DNA of 64,000 nucleotides from Lunularia cruciata. Lineage: Eukaryota > Streptophyta > Marchantiopsida > Lunulariales > Lunulariaceae. Shown piece by piece: positions 11,125 through 21,679 of this stretch. The DNA is taken from contig OX419756.1 of NCBI GenBank assembly GCA_948567375.1, positions 24,840,552-24,904,551 of the forward strand, given 5' to 3'. The notes beneath the pieces are model-generated. The model had not been told where the DNA came from and ran no database searches. It worked only from the letters and a program-made list of their open reading frames with translations. Made by a program: the position numbers and the translations under genes. The number at the start of each line of letters is the position of its first letter. Within the stretch, counting starts at the first letter, position 1.

Positions 11125-12240
11125 CTATTTGTCTATGCCCCGAAAACAATGAAAAGAAAACATTACCTAACACCGGTCTGGTGTCCAATTAACACTTGAA
11201 TAGCCCGTCGGTTAAGAACGGTAAAGACCAAGAAACATGACCATAAACTATTAAAAAACATTTTGTCATATATCTACCGTCTCTTTGCAATAATCGTTCT
11301 TTTATATGCGGGAATACCACAATCCAATTGTCACTAAAGAACATATTTTGTTATCAGTAAAGACCATTTTCAATCACTAAGGATCATGTGAAATCGAAAT
11401 CTATTATATGCAGAGATGATAAGTCATTAATAATAAAACATTGATTTAGGGTCTGAGCAAGGATGAAAGAATAATCCCTATAAATTTAATTTTATAAATG
11501 ACCAAAAGACTAATGTTCACTAAATTCAGCTGTATTTTTGTCTTTACAAGTAGAGAATAAAAAAGAAATCCAAGAGGAGAGCAAAGGAGTGTTAAGGAGT
11601 TGTGGCTCTTTGTCTGCATTGAATTATTTTGATTGGATAAGGATTGTATCATTTATCAAAAATTTATGGCCCATACTTATTTCTGAGTGCCAAAATGTTA
11701 GACGCTCCTAATTAGTTTACGTAGAAGAGTAAAATGGAGATCTATTTTCAGAAGAAATATGTTTTATTCACATTGACTGGTGAGCAACCAGCGGGAGATA
11801 CATTGGAGGTTGAAGGATTTACAGCATTTCTTTACCGAGATTAATTATGCACTTCTTCAATTGGCCATTAGTATTCAGCTTATTTGAAATTTAGTGAAGA
11901 TTTGTGTGATACGATTCAAGTTCGTCTTGAATCAGCTTTTTTGGAGTAAGAATATCACAGTACTGTAGCTTTTTTGGAGTAGCTTTTTTGGAGTACGAAT
12001 ATCACAGTACACAACAAAGGAGACACTCGGAAGAATTATCCTCAAGCTTCATACTAATCTTAGAGGACCTGTCTACTGCTAGAGTTTAGGTTGATGAGAC
12101 GGCAATTATCAAGCTGTATATTCTTACACAGACTTACAGTTATATATTTTGATATCAAACACTTATAATGGTAAAATTTTCAATGGAGTACAAAGGCTCA
12201 AAGTTTCAGTACGAAGAACTAAAGATTAATATGAAACCTC
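11125..12240. other. No gene seen; short local repeats
   Basis: There are no supported coding regions. Around 11940-12010 the phrase TTTTTTGGAGTA with nearby ATATCACAGTAC is locally duplicated. The rest is AT-rich spacer. Confidence 0.3.
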
Positions 12241-12352
12241 AAAGGCTACCACGCAGGATAACAAGAAGGATAGGAAGATCTGCATCAAACCGTACAAGGA
12301 TAAGACTAAAGAGATAAAATGGGGCTAAGCTCCATTTGGAGCTAAGATGAGA
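12240..12352 (-). repeat. Degraded LINE 3' tail
   Basis: Read on the minus strand this resembles the 3' end of the LINE-like element at 23.99-24.07 kb. It has a weakened hairpin word (GGGGCTAAGCTCC on the plus strand at 12321), then words matching TTGTACGG..TTGATG, CTTCCTATCC and TGCGTGGTAGCC. No coding part is attached, as expected for a strongly 5'-truncated insertion. Confidence 0.45.
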
Positions 12353-12859
12353 TATTTTTACTTTCCAAGTTCTTCTCAAACTAAGAACTTCATTTACTCA
12401 TGGAAAGAGAGAAAATAATAGATTCTCCAAATCAAAGAATTACAATAAGAAGATAGTACTTTTCATTTGAAAAATTTTCAACTCTCATTTTCAAAACATA
12501 TGGTAAGAAATTTTTCCATCTATTTTCCAAAATTTCCAACTCTCATTTGCAAAACATATTGGCATTGGACGTTTGGAAGGTGTTGTGGTAGGGTTGTCTT
12601 ACTCCTAGCCCACTCAATGCATATGACAAGGCTTCAGCTGCATTTCAATATAAGAGCTTTTCTGTAACTACCTTTGAGGACACATTAGCACTACCTTTTA
12701 AGTTCAATATATTATAGGGAATTGTTAAATATACCGCACATTTTACTAAATACACCACACCATGCACCACCACTAAATAATATACACCACAATCATTGCA
12801 CCACAGTTTATTGAAAAAGAAAATGACCCAACATCCCAAACGCATTATGCATATTGTTA

Positions 12860-15580
12860 TACATCAACCGGTGGTGGTGGTTTGCATGATGGACAAGTGC
12901 GCTTATTGTGAGTATCTTGGACCTGGCCGCATTCACCACAGTGACACATCTTCTTTGTACACTCAAATTTTGATGGATCACAGTTTGTTGAACTCTTTGG
13001 TTTATTTTTAGCACCAGATGGACATCCTTTTGATTGCACCAGTAACAGGTTGGCAAGTGAGGTCATCTTTCATGCGCTGAGCTCTGAGACTTGCATCAAG
13101 GATACAGCCTGCTGAGCAGATGGCTATTTCACATAAGTGGACCCAAGCATCTGGAGCTGCTTCTGAAACAGATCAAGATGCCCAACTTGCGGTTTATCCA
13201 CAAGTGGGATGTTGGACAAAGGAGTATAGTGCAGATGCCAGTGTTGAGCAATCGTGTGCAACGCAATAGGTTCTTCACTGGCTAACACGATGTCATGGGC
13301 ACATGGTAGACCTTATGTGCATCTGAATGTGTGTCAACAAGCCGGCAAAGCTACTGCGGCTGCTACCTCCATCACCAAACCCCATTGTTTGTCAATCAAC
13401 TTTAACGCGTATCGGCTCACATGTATCACGTGTATCTACTCACAATTCCAATGAGATGTTTGACGATTGGGACTGCTTGCAAGTTGTGCGGCACAGACAT
13501 CTTTTGAGTAACTTCCACAGCATAGTATTCTGCAACTTGATATTGAAATATATGTGCAATCTGTTCTTGTATTGCATACAATTCTCTTGTGCTGACTTGT
13601 AGGTATCTCTTCAAAGCTGTGTGTGCTCCTTCTATGGTGGATGTTGTAGTGTTGTGGAGATGGTAGCAATCATTAGTCCAAGCAGTGACAAACTTTTCCT
13701 TGTCATGAAGCCAAGTGTTGCTGAGATATTGTATAAGGGCAAGGATACCCGCTATTTCAGCAAATAATGCAGATTTTTTGTGTCAAAATCTGCCGGCATC
13801 TGTGATGTGAGCTGGCATGTCTCTCACTCAGGATGAACCTCTGATGGCTATTATGGTAGCGTACCATGGACTTAGAAGGCAAGGAACCCCAACTCCATCA
13901 TACTCCTCCAAGGCTAACACTCCAAGACTCAAGACCTTGCTCACTAGAGAACTCAATGAGAGAGAGAGATAGTTGCAAATGAAAGGATGATGAGTACCTC
14001 CTCACTCCTTGTTTATATACTTGTGCAATAATTACGTACCAAAATTATTAATTACCGCAGTAACTCAAGTTACTAGACTAAAAGTCAAGTAAAGTCAAAA
14101 AGTAGAAAGAAATATCCATTCATATGGGCATCTTCCACTAGCATGTGATCTTATCTTGACCCAACCACTAAGTCAAGGATTCCTTCACATGGGCTATCCT
14201 TGGACTAAAGAAGAATCCAAAACAAAAAAGCTTGCGGGCCCAAGAGTTCTCAACTCTTTCCTCAAAGCCAAACATCTAGGAATAATACCAAGTCAACACA
14301 CTAAAATCAAAAATAGTGGTGCTCATCTTTTCTACTTCCTCTAAAGTAAGGTCCCCTCTGTCTTAGCTATGACTAACTTTAGCTAACCATGACTAATATA
14401 GAACCATCATTTATCTCTATATAAATAATATCTCTTAAGTACTTGTAATACCAAGCTAAATATCACAATACCACACACATGCACAAATGGGTGTTACAAT
14501 GCACGCCACACGCTTGACCATGACATCATGAAAATTTTTTGATGATCATCATTCTTGATGTGATTCCTTGATTGAGCAAGCACATTCTTTTTGATATGCC
14601 AAATGCATAACAGATGGTGGGAATTTGGAGCAACATGGGCAACCATAGTGGCAAGCCTCTTGTCTGCATCAAACACAATAATCAATGGAAATTGGCCATT
14701 AAAGAGAGTGTTGAACTCGCCTAAAGCCCAAAGGTAATCACCAAGTTCTTCTCCACTAAGAAATATGATGACAATAGTGAAAGATGTATTGAGGCCAGTT
14801 TGTCCAATCACATGCAACAATGATATTCCAAAATTTGTTTGTCTTGTATGTGCAGTCAAACATGATAACTTAATTAAACCGTCTTGCAAGCAAAATTGAA
14901 TCTGGGTGCATGAAAAAAGCCTCTGGACATTACCGTTGTTGTTGCATTTGACAACATGTTTGAATTGGCTTTGCTGAAGTTCATCCAGAAGTACTTGAAT
15001 TTGCATGCGCCCCAATAGTTGTTTGTGCCGGCGCTTTGCCTTTGCATTGTATATAGTTCTAGCAACAACTAGCAAATTGCAGTCTGCTCCGCCTGTTGAC
15101 TTAACAATATCAAAATCTGACAAGTTGGGACTCTAGGGGCTAAAGGCTTATTCACAGTCTGCTTTGCCTCCTTCATTAATTGCCTGCTGCTGGGATGTCC
15201 GGCCATGTTTGTGGATGGATCATGATTGTTCATAGCTCAGCTCAGCTCCATCTGCCAAAGGCCTTGTCGTTTCTTTCCAACCACCTTCCATGGGCAACCA
15301 ACACGGCGGGTGTTGCTGCCTGGGTGCTTTTGCATGGTGACTTTAGGTTTTTGAAACTTGCGATACTGGCCCCCACAATCATAGCCCAGCTGAATAGTGT
15401 TGCATTTGGTGTCCGATCGTTAGGTGATGTATGCATACCCATTTTTTAGGCCGTGATTTTGGACATGCACTACCAAGTCCATGTGTGCAAGAAAAGTAGT
15501 GTTAGGATCAAGCACCAATCGCTGGTTGGGGTGTGCGGAACAGATATTTGCTAATTGTACATGCTCCATTTGCTGAGGTT
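12860..15580 (-). pseudogene. MULE transposase (FAR1-like), interrupted by an LTR
   Basis: Reading leftward, the N-terminal part (15.4-15.1 kb) resembles a FAR1/WRKY-GCM1-type zinc-binding region: CPWKVVGKKR, then NNHDPSTNMAGHPS. The frame from 15123 to about 14510 carries YNAKAKRRHKQLLGRMQIQ, TGLNTSFTIVIIFLSGEELG, DYLWALGEF, then VFDADKRLATM and HLLCIWHIKKNVL. The Asp of VFDAD and the CIWH motif fit the MULE transposase core. After the inserted LTR the frame resumes (13740-13430) with TWLHDKEKFVTAWTN and TIEGAHTALKRYL. The tail at 13066-12860 has GRPSGAKNKP-like residues and a knuckle-like CGECG...HNKRTC with two or three extra residues, then a stop. Frame changes and stops make it inactive. 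It would catalyse cut-and-paste transposition in the nucleus. Confidence 0.8.
13772..14498 (-). repeat. Solo LTR of a Ty3/gypsy family inserted in the MULE transposase
   Basis: The right end on the minus strand starts TGTAACACCCATTTGTG, a common plant LTR start. The sequence aligns through most of its length with 62130-62809, the LTR next to the gypsy integrase at 63-64 kb. It contains a TATATAAA-like word and no coding region, so it is a solo LTR. ATGCA occurs at 13767-13771 and 14499-14503; joining at these restores an open MULE frame, supporting a 5-base target duplication. The left edge is not the canonical TG, however, and an alternative start at about 13805 (TGTGAGCTGG) is possible. Confidence 0.7.
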
Positions 15581-15895
15581 TGGAAAGTGTGGTGTGGTCT
15601 TTGAAGTGGTGAGTCGCTATCTTCTAAAATATAACACACTAGCCATGGTATATTTAGTAAAAAGTGTGGTGTATTTAACAATTCCCTGTATTATAATCCT
15701 TGCATTTTAAATCAGTAAGTCGACCAAGTGATGTCCAAATTTCATAGCATGTACTAGGTGTCAACGTATAATTGTAGTATTATTCACTTTATACATGTAT
15801 TAAATGCATTTGTTCACAATCACGTGTTTACGTAATTGCTTAGATAGATATGAGTTATCTCAGCAATAGTGAAGGGCACACATCTACTTGTCAAG

Positions 15896-16190
15896 GACTT
15901 GAGCTGAATATACAACCCTTTCTCATATACTTTCAATCTGATATGCATTATAATATATCAAGAAACATAAAAAAACTTCATAGTTATAAACTTCTTAGTT
16001 TGTATTCTATAAGAAAAAAGGCGAATGCATAGAATAACAATTAGACTTGAGCTGAATATACAACCCTTTCTCATGTACTTTCAATCTGATATGCATTATA
16101 ATATATCAAGAGACGTAAAAGCTTCATAGTTATAAACTTCTTAGTTCGTATTCTATAAGAAAAAAGGCGAATGCACGGAATAACAATTAG
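15896..16190 (+). repeat. 148-bp tandem duplication
   Basis: Two adjacent copies start with GACTTGAGCTGAATATACAA (15896 and 16044) and end with AATAACAATTAGA. They differ by a few substitutions and a small deletion in an A-run. The duplication is noncoding and lies beside a LINE tail. It looks like a recent local duplication. Confidence 0.8.
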
Positions 16191-16194
16191 ATAT

Positions 16195-16305
16195 GTTAAG
16201 AACCTTTCAAGCAACACATCAAATAACAAGCAAGATGGGAAGACCCTTTCCGTACAAAGATGAGACTTAAATGGTAAAATAGGGTTAAGTCCTAATAGTA
16301 TTATG
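16195..16305 (-). repeat. Degraded LINE 3' tail
   Basis: Words such as GATGGGAAGACCC, CCGTACAAAGATGAGACTTAA and AGGGTTAAGTCCTAATAG match the inverted 3' end of the LINE at 57.13-57.23 kb with many changes. No coding region is attached. The next feature to the right is a transposon-like end, AGGGGTTTCAATTATAG at 16316. Confidence 0.35.
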
Positions 16306-16749
16306 TAAACATTAAGGGGTTTCAATTATAGCTTTGATGGATATCTACAAATAAATAACAAACTCCGTAACTATTTTTAGTGAACTCTGTAACATGACAA
16401 GATGTTAATAAATGAATGCACCGTAGTTTGTGGTATGGAGTATGCAGGCCAATGTGCATTCATTTATAAAATTCAAGTGTAATGATATGGATGTTTAGGA
16501 ATGCCCATAATGAAATAAATGATTGTACAAAGATTTGACGTGGTTTGATAAGAAGATAGCCATGTTGTTGGGTGGGTGGTTTTTGGAGTGAGATATTTGA
16601 AATTTTTTTGAGGATCCACAATGCCACTCTCAACTTTTTGAAATCCCAACTCAAATTTGGCATCCTTAGAGTGCAAATGCTCTTTTTTTCAGTTGACTAA
16701 ACGGCTGTTTTGTAGCTAGCATTGGTGTGGTTGTTCATTTCCATAGATT

Positions 16750-18083
16750 AGTGCAGCACTAGATAGCTCAAGTAATGGAAAATGATCTGCACCGCCTTGT
16801 GGCAACCAAGAAATTGTTTAGGGGTCAAGAGATTTTACTCCAAAAGGGCGGTGATAATATAGCAATGGAAGATCAGGGACCTTGTTGTAGTGGAAGAGGC
16901 TCACTTTGAGATGCAAATCCATGATTTATAGACTTAGATTTGGATTTGCAACCTAAACCATCACTAGTGAAATTTGGAGAATTGTTGTAGATGGCTCCTT
17001 TTGTGCCTTGCAAAGATAAAGAGGACAAGAGGTTCTGCATGGCAACGCACCATTATGGCCAAATACTAGATTATTTGGAGGACCCCAAGCAATTTGCATA
17101 GATTCATGGTGGGAATTGCAAAAAGCATATTAAGAAATCTACCGCTTTTAGTTTCATGGCTACAATTTTTATACAAGAGGGGCAAGGATTTCCTAGTTCT
17201 ATGACAGGTGACAAGCTTTACAAGAAATGGTTGTGGTACATGAAATAGTACAAAGAAACTAAGGAGCTGAAGAAGAAGGCTATAGGAGAGGGTCATATTG
17301 AGAAGGAATACATCAAAGGGTGGAGAACTATAAAAAATAAATTGAATGGAATGTGCCCGTATTTTGCTAGAATAGAAGCAATGTTTGGGAATAGAGCAAA
17401 CATTAGTCCATCTGCTATGGTAAGTTTGGGAGATTTAAATCCCAATCTGAGAGAGGTTGGCTCAAAGGGGGTCCATGAAGGTGCATAGGACGGCTCTCAA
17501 TTCCTATCTCCCCCAAGGTGGTGCTCCCTAAGTCATGGCCCCAATTTGTCACGAACACCCAAGGGATGGAAAATATACCTAGTTTTTACACAAATAATGG
17601 AATCCGATCACCCAAGGAGGAGTCACCATTTGTGGTGCCTATAGAGGACTCACCATTTGTTACACCACCTCCACTAACTTCTACAATAGGGGATGGGTCC
17701 AAGGGCACTTTCCTGGATCAAGAAGGAGAACAGACCCCAAGAGGAGAAAAGGTGGAATTTCAGCAAGTATGGTATCCAGGATATCTCCTAGTAGGTCATT
17801 GTCTTGTGATTTAGCAAAAATCCCTATGTTGAAAGCAAATACTATAGAATCACGGGAGAGGTTACAACTTGCTGAACTAGAATCCACCAACATGAGGAAA
17901 AGAGAGAAAACATGTTTGAAAATGGAAGTTGGACACATTAGATTAGAGACAAAGGAGTTGAAAGTTGAAATTGAGAAGGAATTGAGTAAAGAAAAAAGGA
18001 AAGCTAGGGCAAACAAACACCGGTTCAAGAAGAAGAGTTTAAAATCAAAGTGCACTCATGAAATCAAAATGACTCTCCTTTGA
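16750..18083 (+). pseudogene. Myb/SANT-like DNA-binding protein relic (PIF/Harbinger ORF1 type)
   Basis: Read across several stops, the segment encodes VMENDLHRLVATKKL, then MAPFVPCKDKEDKRFCMATH, an IHGG-like stretch, FMATIFIQEGQGFPSSMTG, KLYKKWLWYMK, YKETKELKKKAIGEG and GWRTIKNKLNGMCPYFARIE. The spacing of Trp and aromatic residues resembles the Myb/SANT-like fold that PIF/Harbinger elements encode beside their transposase. The C-terminal frame (17769-18083, 104 residues) is a charged coiled coil with RERLQLAELESTNMRKREK. A short coil fragment of the same kind lies at 28.79-28.95 kb. The inferred role is to bind transposon ends and carry the transposase to the nucleus. The assignment is by resemblance; another SANT-type protein is possible. 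Confidence 0.5.
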
Positions 18084-18735
18084 GCAGGAAGATCTCTTGA
18101 GGAAATAAGTGCTAACTCAATTGCCAGATGAAGATCATCCATGTACTTTGGAAAAATACACTGCTCCAAAGTCATCATACTCTAGTGATAGCAAATATCA
18201 TGTCACAATGCAACCCTACTAAGTGTGTAATAAAGATGAGTTTTCTCAAAATGTTATGGTTCAAAATGTAAACCATGTTTTTAGGAATGAAACATGAGTT
18301 TTTCTGAAAAGATAACACTCGCTGGAGCCTATTGCCGCTCATGAGCGCTCATCAAAGCTTGATCTGAAGGCCTAGTGCCGCCTGATGCCACTTGTTGCTG
18401 CCTGGTCTTGCCCAATCTGCATATCAAAAAACTCATAGGCGCCTAGTGCCATGGGATGCCACCTGGTGGCGGAAGTGGCACAAAGTGATGGCACATATTG
18501 TTGGGATGGCACTCAAAGCTGCATGATGGTGCTTGAACAGTGGGAGTGGCGCTTGTAGGTGCTAGTTGATGCCCAGTCAAACATAAACAAAGTCACACAT
18601 AACACAATAATGATCCACAAGAGTTTGACAAGGAGATTTAAAGAAAATGTGATAAAAGGTGTGAGAGAGAATATGATACATAAAATACATATAAATGTTC
18701 ATAAGATGTGAATAAAAGGAGAGCCATTAAAGCAT
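18084..18735. other. GC-richer spacer without a gene
   Basis: Between 18320 and 18560 the sequence becomes GC-rich with irregular words such as TGCCGCCTGATGCCACTTG and GGTGGCGGAAGTGGC. The same flavour appears at 21.6 kb and 22.4 kb. No open frame or known motif is present. Confidence 0.3.
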
Positions 18736-18739
18736 GTAA

Positions 18740-20490
18740 CTATGCTAGAGGAGGCGAAGAAGAAGAGGGAGGTGAACCATGGTGTAGAAGTCTTGCTAAT
18801 GCATCCTCAAGTCTACACCAATATACATGATGTTGAATCCAAAATGGACTTAATGACCACCAAAGAGACCACTCTCCATCATCCAAGGGTTGGTGCCTGA
18901 TACTGGTAGCAAGAAGTGAATATAGGTCACTACTATAAGAATTCAGTCTACATGATGTCCACTCCTCTTCTGCCCAAATAATAGCAGGTCTATCATCATG
19001 GACAAATCTATCCAAAGCACTCATGAAAGGGCTGAATGAGCAAGTGTATGAAGTTCTCTCTACCATGTAAGGGTGGAAGTGGGTAGGGTAGATAGCACCA
19101 TGTGGATGGTTCCTATAATAAGAGAGTGAAAAACAGTCTAGGATAAGAAGATCACAAAGTGGTAAACCTAGTGAAGTGAGATGCTCATATGATCTAACTC
19201 TAAGTCCTCTAAACTCATCATCTCATTGGACATCTACAAAACAAAAACATGCCATGAGGCAAGACCCAATGTGAACTCCCTCTAGGAGTTTGACTATTGG
19301 TACATGCTCCAAAGCAACCACTCTAATCCATCTTGAGTAAGATCTATCCACAAGTTAACCTCAAAGCATAGCAAACAAAACTAAATGAAATGGCAAACCC
19401 CAGGGCGTGCAACCCACCCTACAGGCCTTGACTATGTATAAGGGCACCAACCATGCCTAGTAGTTACAATCTCCCATGCATGGAAATCAAAGCTTCCATG
19501 AACCCAATATAATGCAAAACAAGTAACATCCACAACAATAATCTTCTTCCGCATGAGGCCAGGGAAGAGAATACATGGAATATACTCTCTTGATAGATGA
19601 AGAGCCTCTCTAAACTCAGTTTGAGTCCCTTGAGTCTCCACACTACTAGATGATGTAGAAGTCTAGGTCTCTCGAGTCACAACAATACATGGTAACACAT
19701 GGTTGGCATCAATCTGGGTCTGCATCTCTTGGTGTGTATGAGTTTGGCAAGCAATAGCACGTATTCTAGGTCCAAGATAAGCCACACAAGTCCTCACTTG
19801 AGCTAGACTACTCTCACTCTCCTCTACCTGAACATGTGCACTCTCACACCTCTCCATAGCAGATGCTAACTCTTGTGCTTGATTTTGTAACTGGACCCTA
19901 TAACCCTCAGCCATGGCAGTGGCACCTAGGATGTCCAAGTCCAAGCCAGCTAATCTCTGCTCTCTCTCCATCTCTACTAACAATCTACCATGCTCTTCTA
20001 CAGTCACCAATCTCCTCTCACGCTCAAGCACTAATCACTCTCGCTCTTCTATAGTCTCCACTTGCTTCTTGTGCTCAAGCACTGATCTCTTGTGCTCCTC
20101 TATACTCTCCAATTGCCTCCCATGCTCAAGTAGTAATCTCTCTTGCTCCTCTACACTCTCTAATCTATGCTCACACTCAACTAGAAGTCTCTTTCTCTCC
20201 TCAACTGCTCAAAACACAATCATCTAGGATTCGAGTGATGTCAATAGAATAAGAAGAGGGTGATGGTACTATGATAGAAGTAGGATGAGGTGCCCCCTCT
20301 ACATGTGGAGAGATTGGAGAAGAGGAAGAAGGAGGAGAAGAGGGAGATGAAGCTTTCTCAAAGGATGAAGACGGAGACCTCACTACCGGTAAGGCATGTA
20401 TCTCAACATGGATCGATTGAACACCTATTCACAAGTGGTACATCTAGTCATCCATCAAGTAAAAATCACTCTTGCATAAAGTAAATACAC
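18740..20490 (-). pseudogene. Unknown coiled-coil protein relic, copy 1
   Basis: Reading leftward: a Ser/Pro-rich head (20383-20201); a coiled-coil region (20200-19990) made of 17-residue units such as RLLLEHGRQLESIEEHK; a helical frame (20031-19663) with QNQAQELASAMERCESAHVQ; then DVTCFALYWVHGSFDFHAWE near 19.5 kb; and a C-terminal frame (19066-18740) with FMSALDRFVHDDRPAIIWAE and a Ser-rich end. Several stops separate these. A diverged copy in the same orientation lies at 33.5-35.5 kb, so the protein belongs to a repeat family. I do not recognise it. It may be the gag or accessory protein of a retroelement, but no pol gene is attached. Confidence 0.45.
19990..20200 (-). repeat. 51-bp coding minisatellite (17-residue coiled-coil units)
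   Basis: About four tandem units of 51 bases, each beginning near CTCAAGCACT on the plus strand. On the minus strand they encode units of the form R-L-L-(L/V)-E-x-x-x-(Q/R)-(L/V)-E-(S/T)-(I/V)-E-E-x-x. One unit holds an in-frame stop. Unit length divisible by three and conserved heptad-like spacing point to expansion inside a coding region. Confidence 0.7.
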
Positions 20491-20600
20491 AAGCTCATTA
20501 ATTAACATATTTATTAAATCCTATAATGGTATGTACAATAGAAATTTTAGATATTTGTATGTTTTCAAACAATCAAAACATACAAAAATCAATGCCAAAA

Positions 20601-20876
20601 CTAAAATCTAATCATCCACTCACGATCCTCATCCTCTCCTTCATCTTGCCCATCATCAGCAGTTGTGTCCTTGTCCTCACCGTCAATCTTTGCATCTTCA
20701 TGATCATCATCATCATCCTCCTCTTCATAGTGTGTAATCTCCTCCTCTCCATCACTCAAATACATCACTTCCTCCTCTGGAATGAAACCTCTCTCCACAA
20801 AGAGGTGAGTGAGTATTTTCCCAAGGAAGCTGACTTTGAACGTACGCCCCTTTGGTCTTTGCAATTGGCTTTGCAA
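20601..20876 (-). CDS. Acidic open frame of unknown function
   Basis: A 91-residue frame: the first 40 residues are mixed (RPKGRTFKVSFLGKIL, then THLFVERGFIPEEEVMYLSD), followed by a long Glu/Asp-rich tail with EEEDDDDDHEDAKIDGEDKD. The acidic tail resembles those found at the C-termini of several plant transposon proteins, but no catalytic motif is present. It may be the end of a longer decayed gene. Low confidence that it is a real gene. Confidence 0.25.
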   Translation of the reverse strand: MQSQLQRPKGRTFKVSFLGKILTHLFVERGFIPEEEVMYLSDGEEEITHYEEEDDDDDHEDAKIDGEDKDTTADDGQDEGEDEDREWMIRF

Positions 20877-21179
20877 CTAAAAGAAAGCCCAGAAAGTAGG
20901 ATACACACATGGCCTTGCTAAGTATCACTTTGCAACTCTATCTCTTCGTGGAAACCAATCTGAAACTACGGTGTATGGAACAGTCCTCCTCCTTGGTGTC
21001 CTCTCCTTTAGCATTGCAAGTGAATTTCTCAATATATCAATTGTCAATCTGAATTGACTCCCCTTGACCAAGCCAAAGCACAAATTCTTGTCCTAAGACC
21101 TAACAAACTCTATGCATGGAAGAACCTGCACACGCAAGAAAGAGAAAGACTTATTCTTCAATATGAAAAAAGACAAGGT

Positions 21180-21575
21180 GCAGGGGTAGGTAGGAGCAAG
21201 CGCAGGGGGGGGGGGGGGGCGCAGGGAGGAGGGAGTGCTAAGAGGTGCTAGGAGGCACTAGGAGATGCTCTGGGACAGAAAAAGGGGAGGTGCGGGGGCA
21301 TGAGGGAGCATTGAGGGCCGCTGTGAGGCGCTTTTGGATAGGAAAATAAAGGGAGGCGTGGGGGTGCGGGAGGTGGGGGGCACTCCAAGACAGGAAAAAA
21401 AGGAGGCACAGGGAATGCTAGGGGTGCTCTGGGACAGAAAAAAAAGGGAGGCATGGGGGTGTGGGAGGCGTGGGGAGCATTGGGGGCCACTCCGGAACAG
21501 GAAAAAAGTAGGGAGGTGTGGGAGGAGGGGGCATTGGGAGGCACTAGGGGGCACTAGGGGGCAGAAAAAAATCAA
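21180..21575 (+). repeat. G-rich minisatellite with a 15-G run
   Basis: The run of 15 G lies at 21205-21219. It is followed by imperfect units of roughly 65-70 bases built from CTCTGGGACAGAAAAAAGGGAG-like and GGCGTGGGGGTGCGGGAGG-like words. The strand is extremely purine-rich, with G-runs of 4-6. The array could fold into G-quadruplexes. Apparent open frames on either strand are by-products of the repetition. Confidence 0.75.
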
Positions 21576-21679
21576 GGAAGTGATGCCAAGTGGTGCTGTT
21601 CAGCGCTTGGGGACAGGGCAAGGGTTTGGAGTTTTGCACTTGAAGCTATTGGGAGCCGTTAGGTGGCACTCGTAGGCGG

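Larger units (their letters stand above)
12717..15686 (-). mobile_element. Mutator-like element (MULE) with terminal inverted repeats and 9-bp target duplication
   Basis: The left end reads GGGAATTGTTAAATATACCG and the right end is its inverse with few changes; the similarity runs for about 45 bases. The flanks are TATATTATA (12708-12716) and TGTATTATA (15687-15695), a 9-base target duplication with one mismatch, typical of the Mutator superfamily. Inside is a minus-strand transposase relic, interrupted by an LTR. Without the LTR the element is about 2.25 kb. The well-preserved ends and duplication show that this is one complete insertion. Confidence 0.85.

Noticed and set aside
21248-21575. 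Pro/Ser-rich minus-strand frames
   Set aside because: They are the complement of a G-rich minisatellite with no start or domain support.
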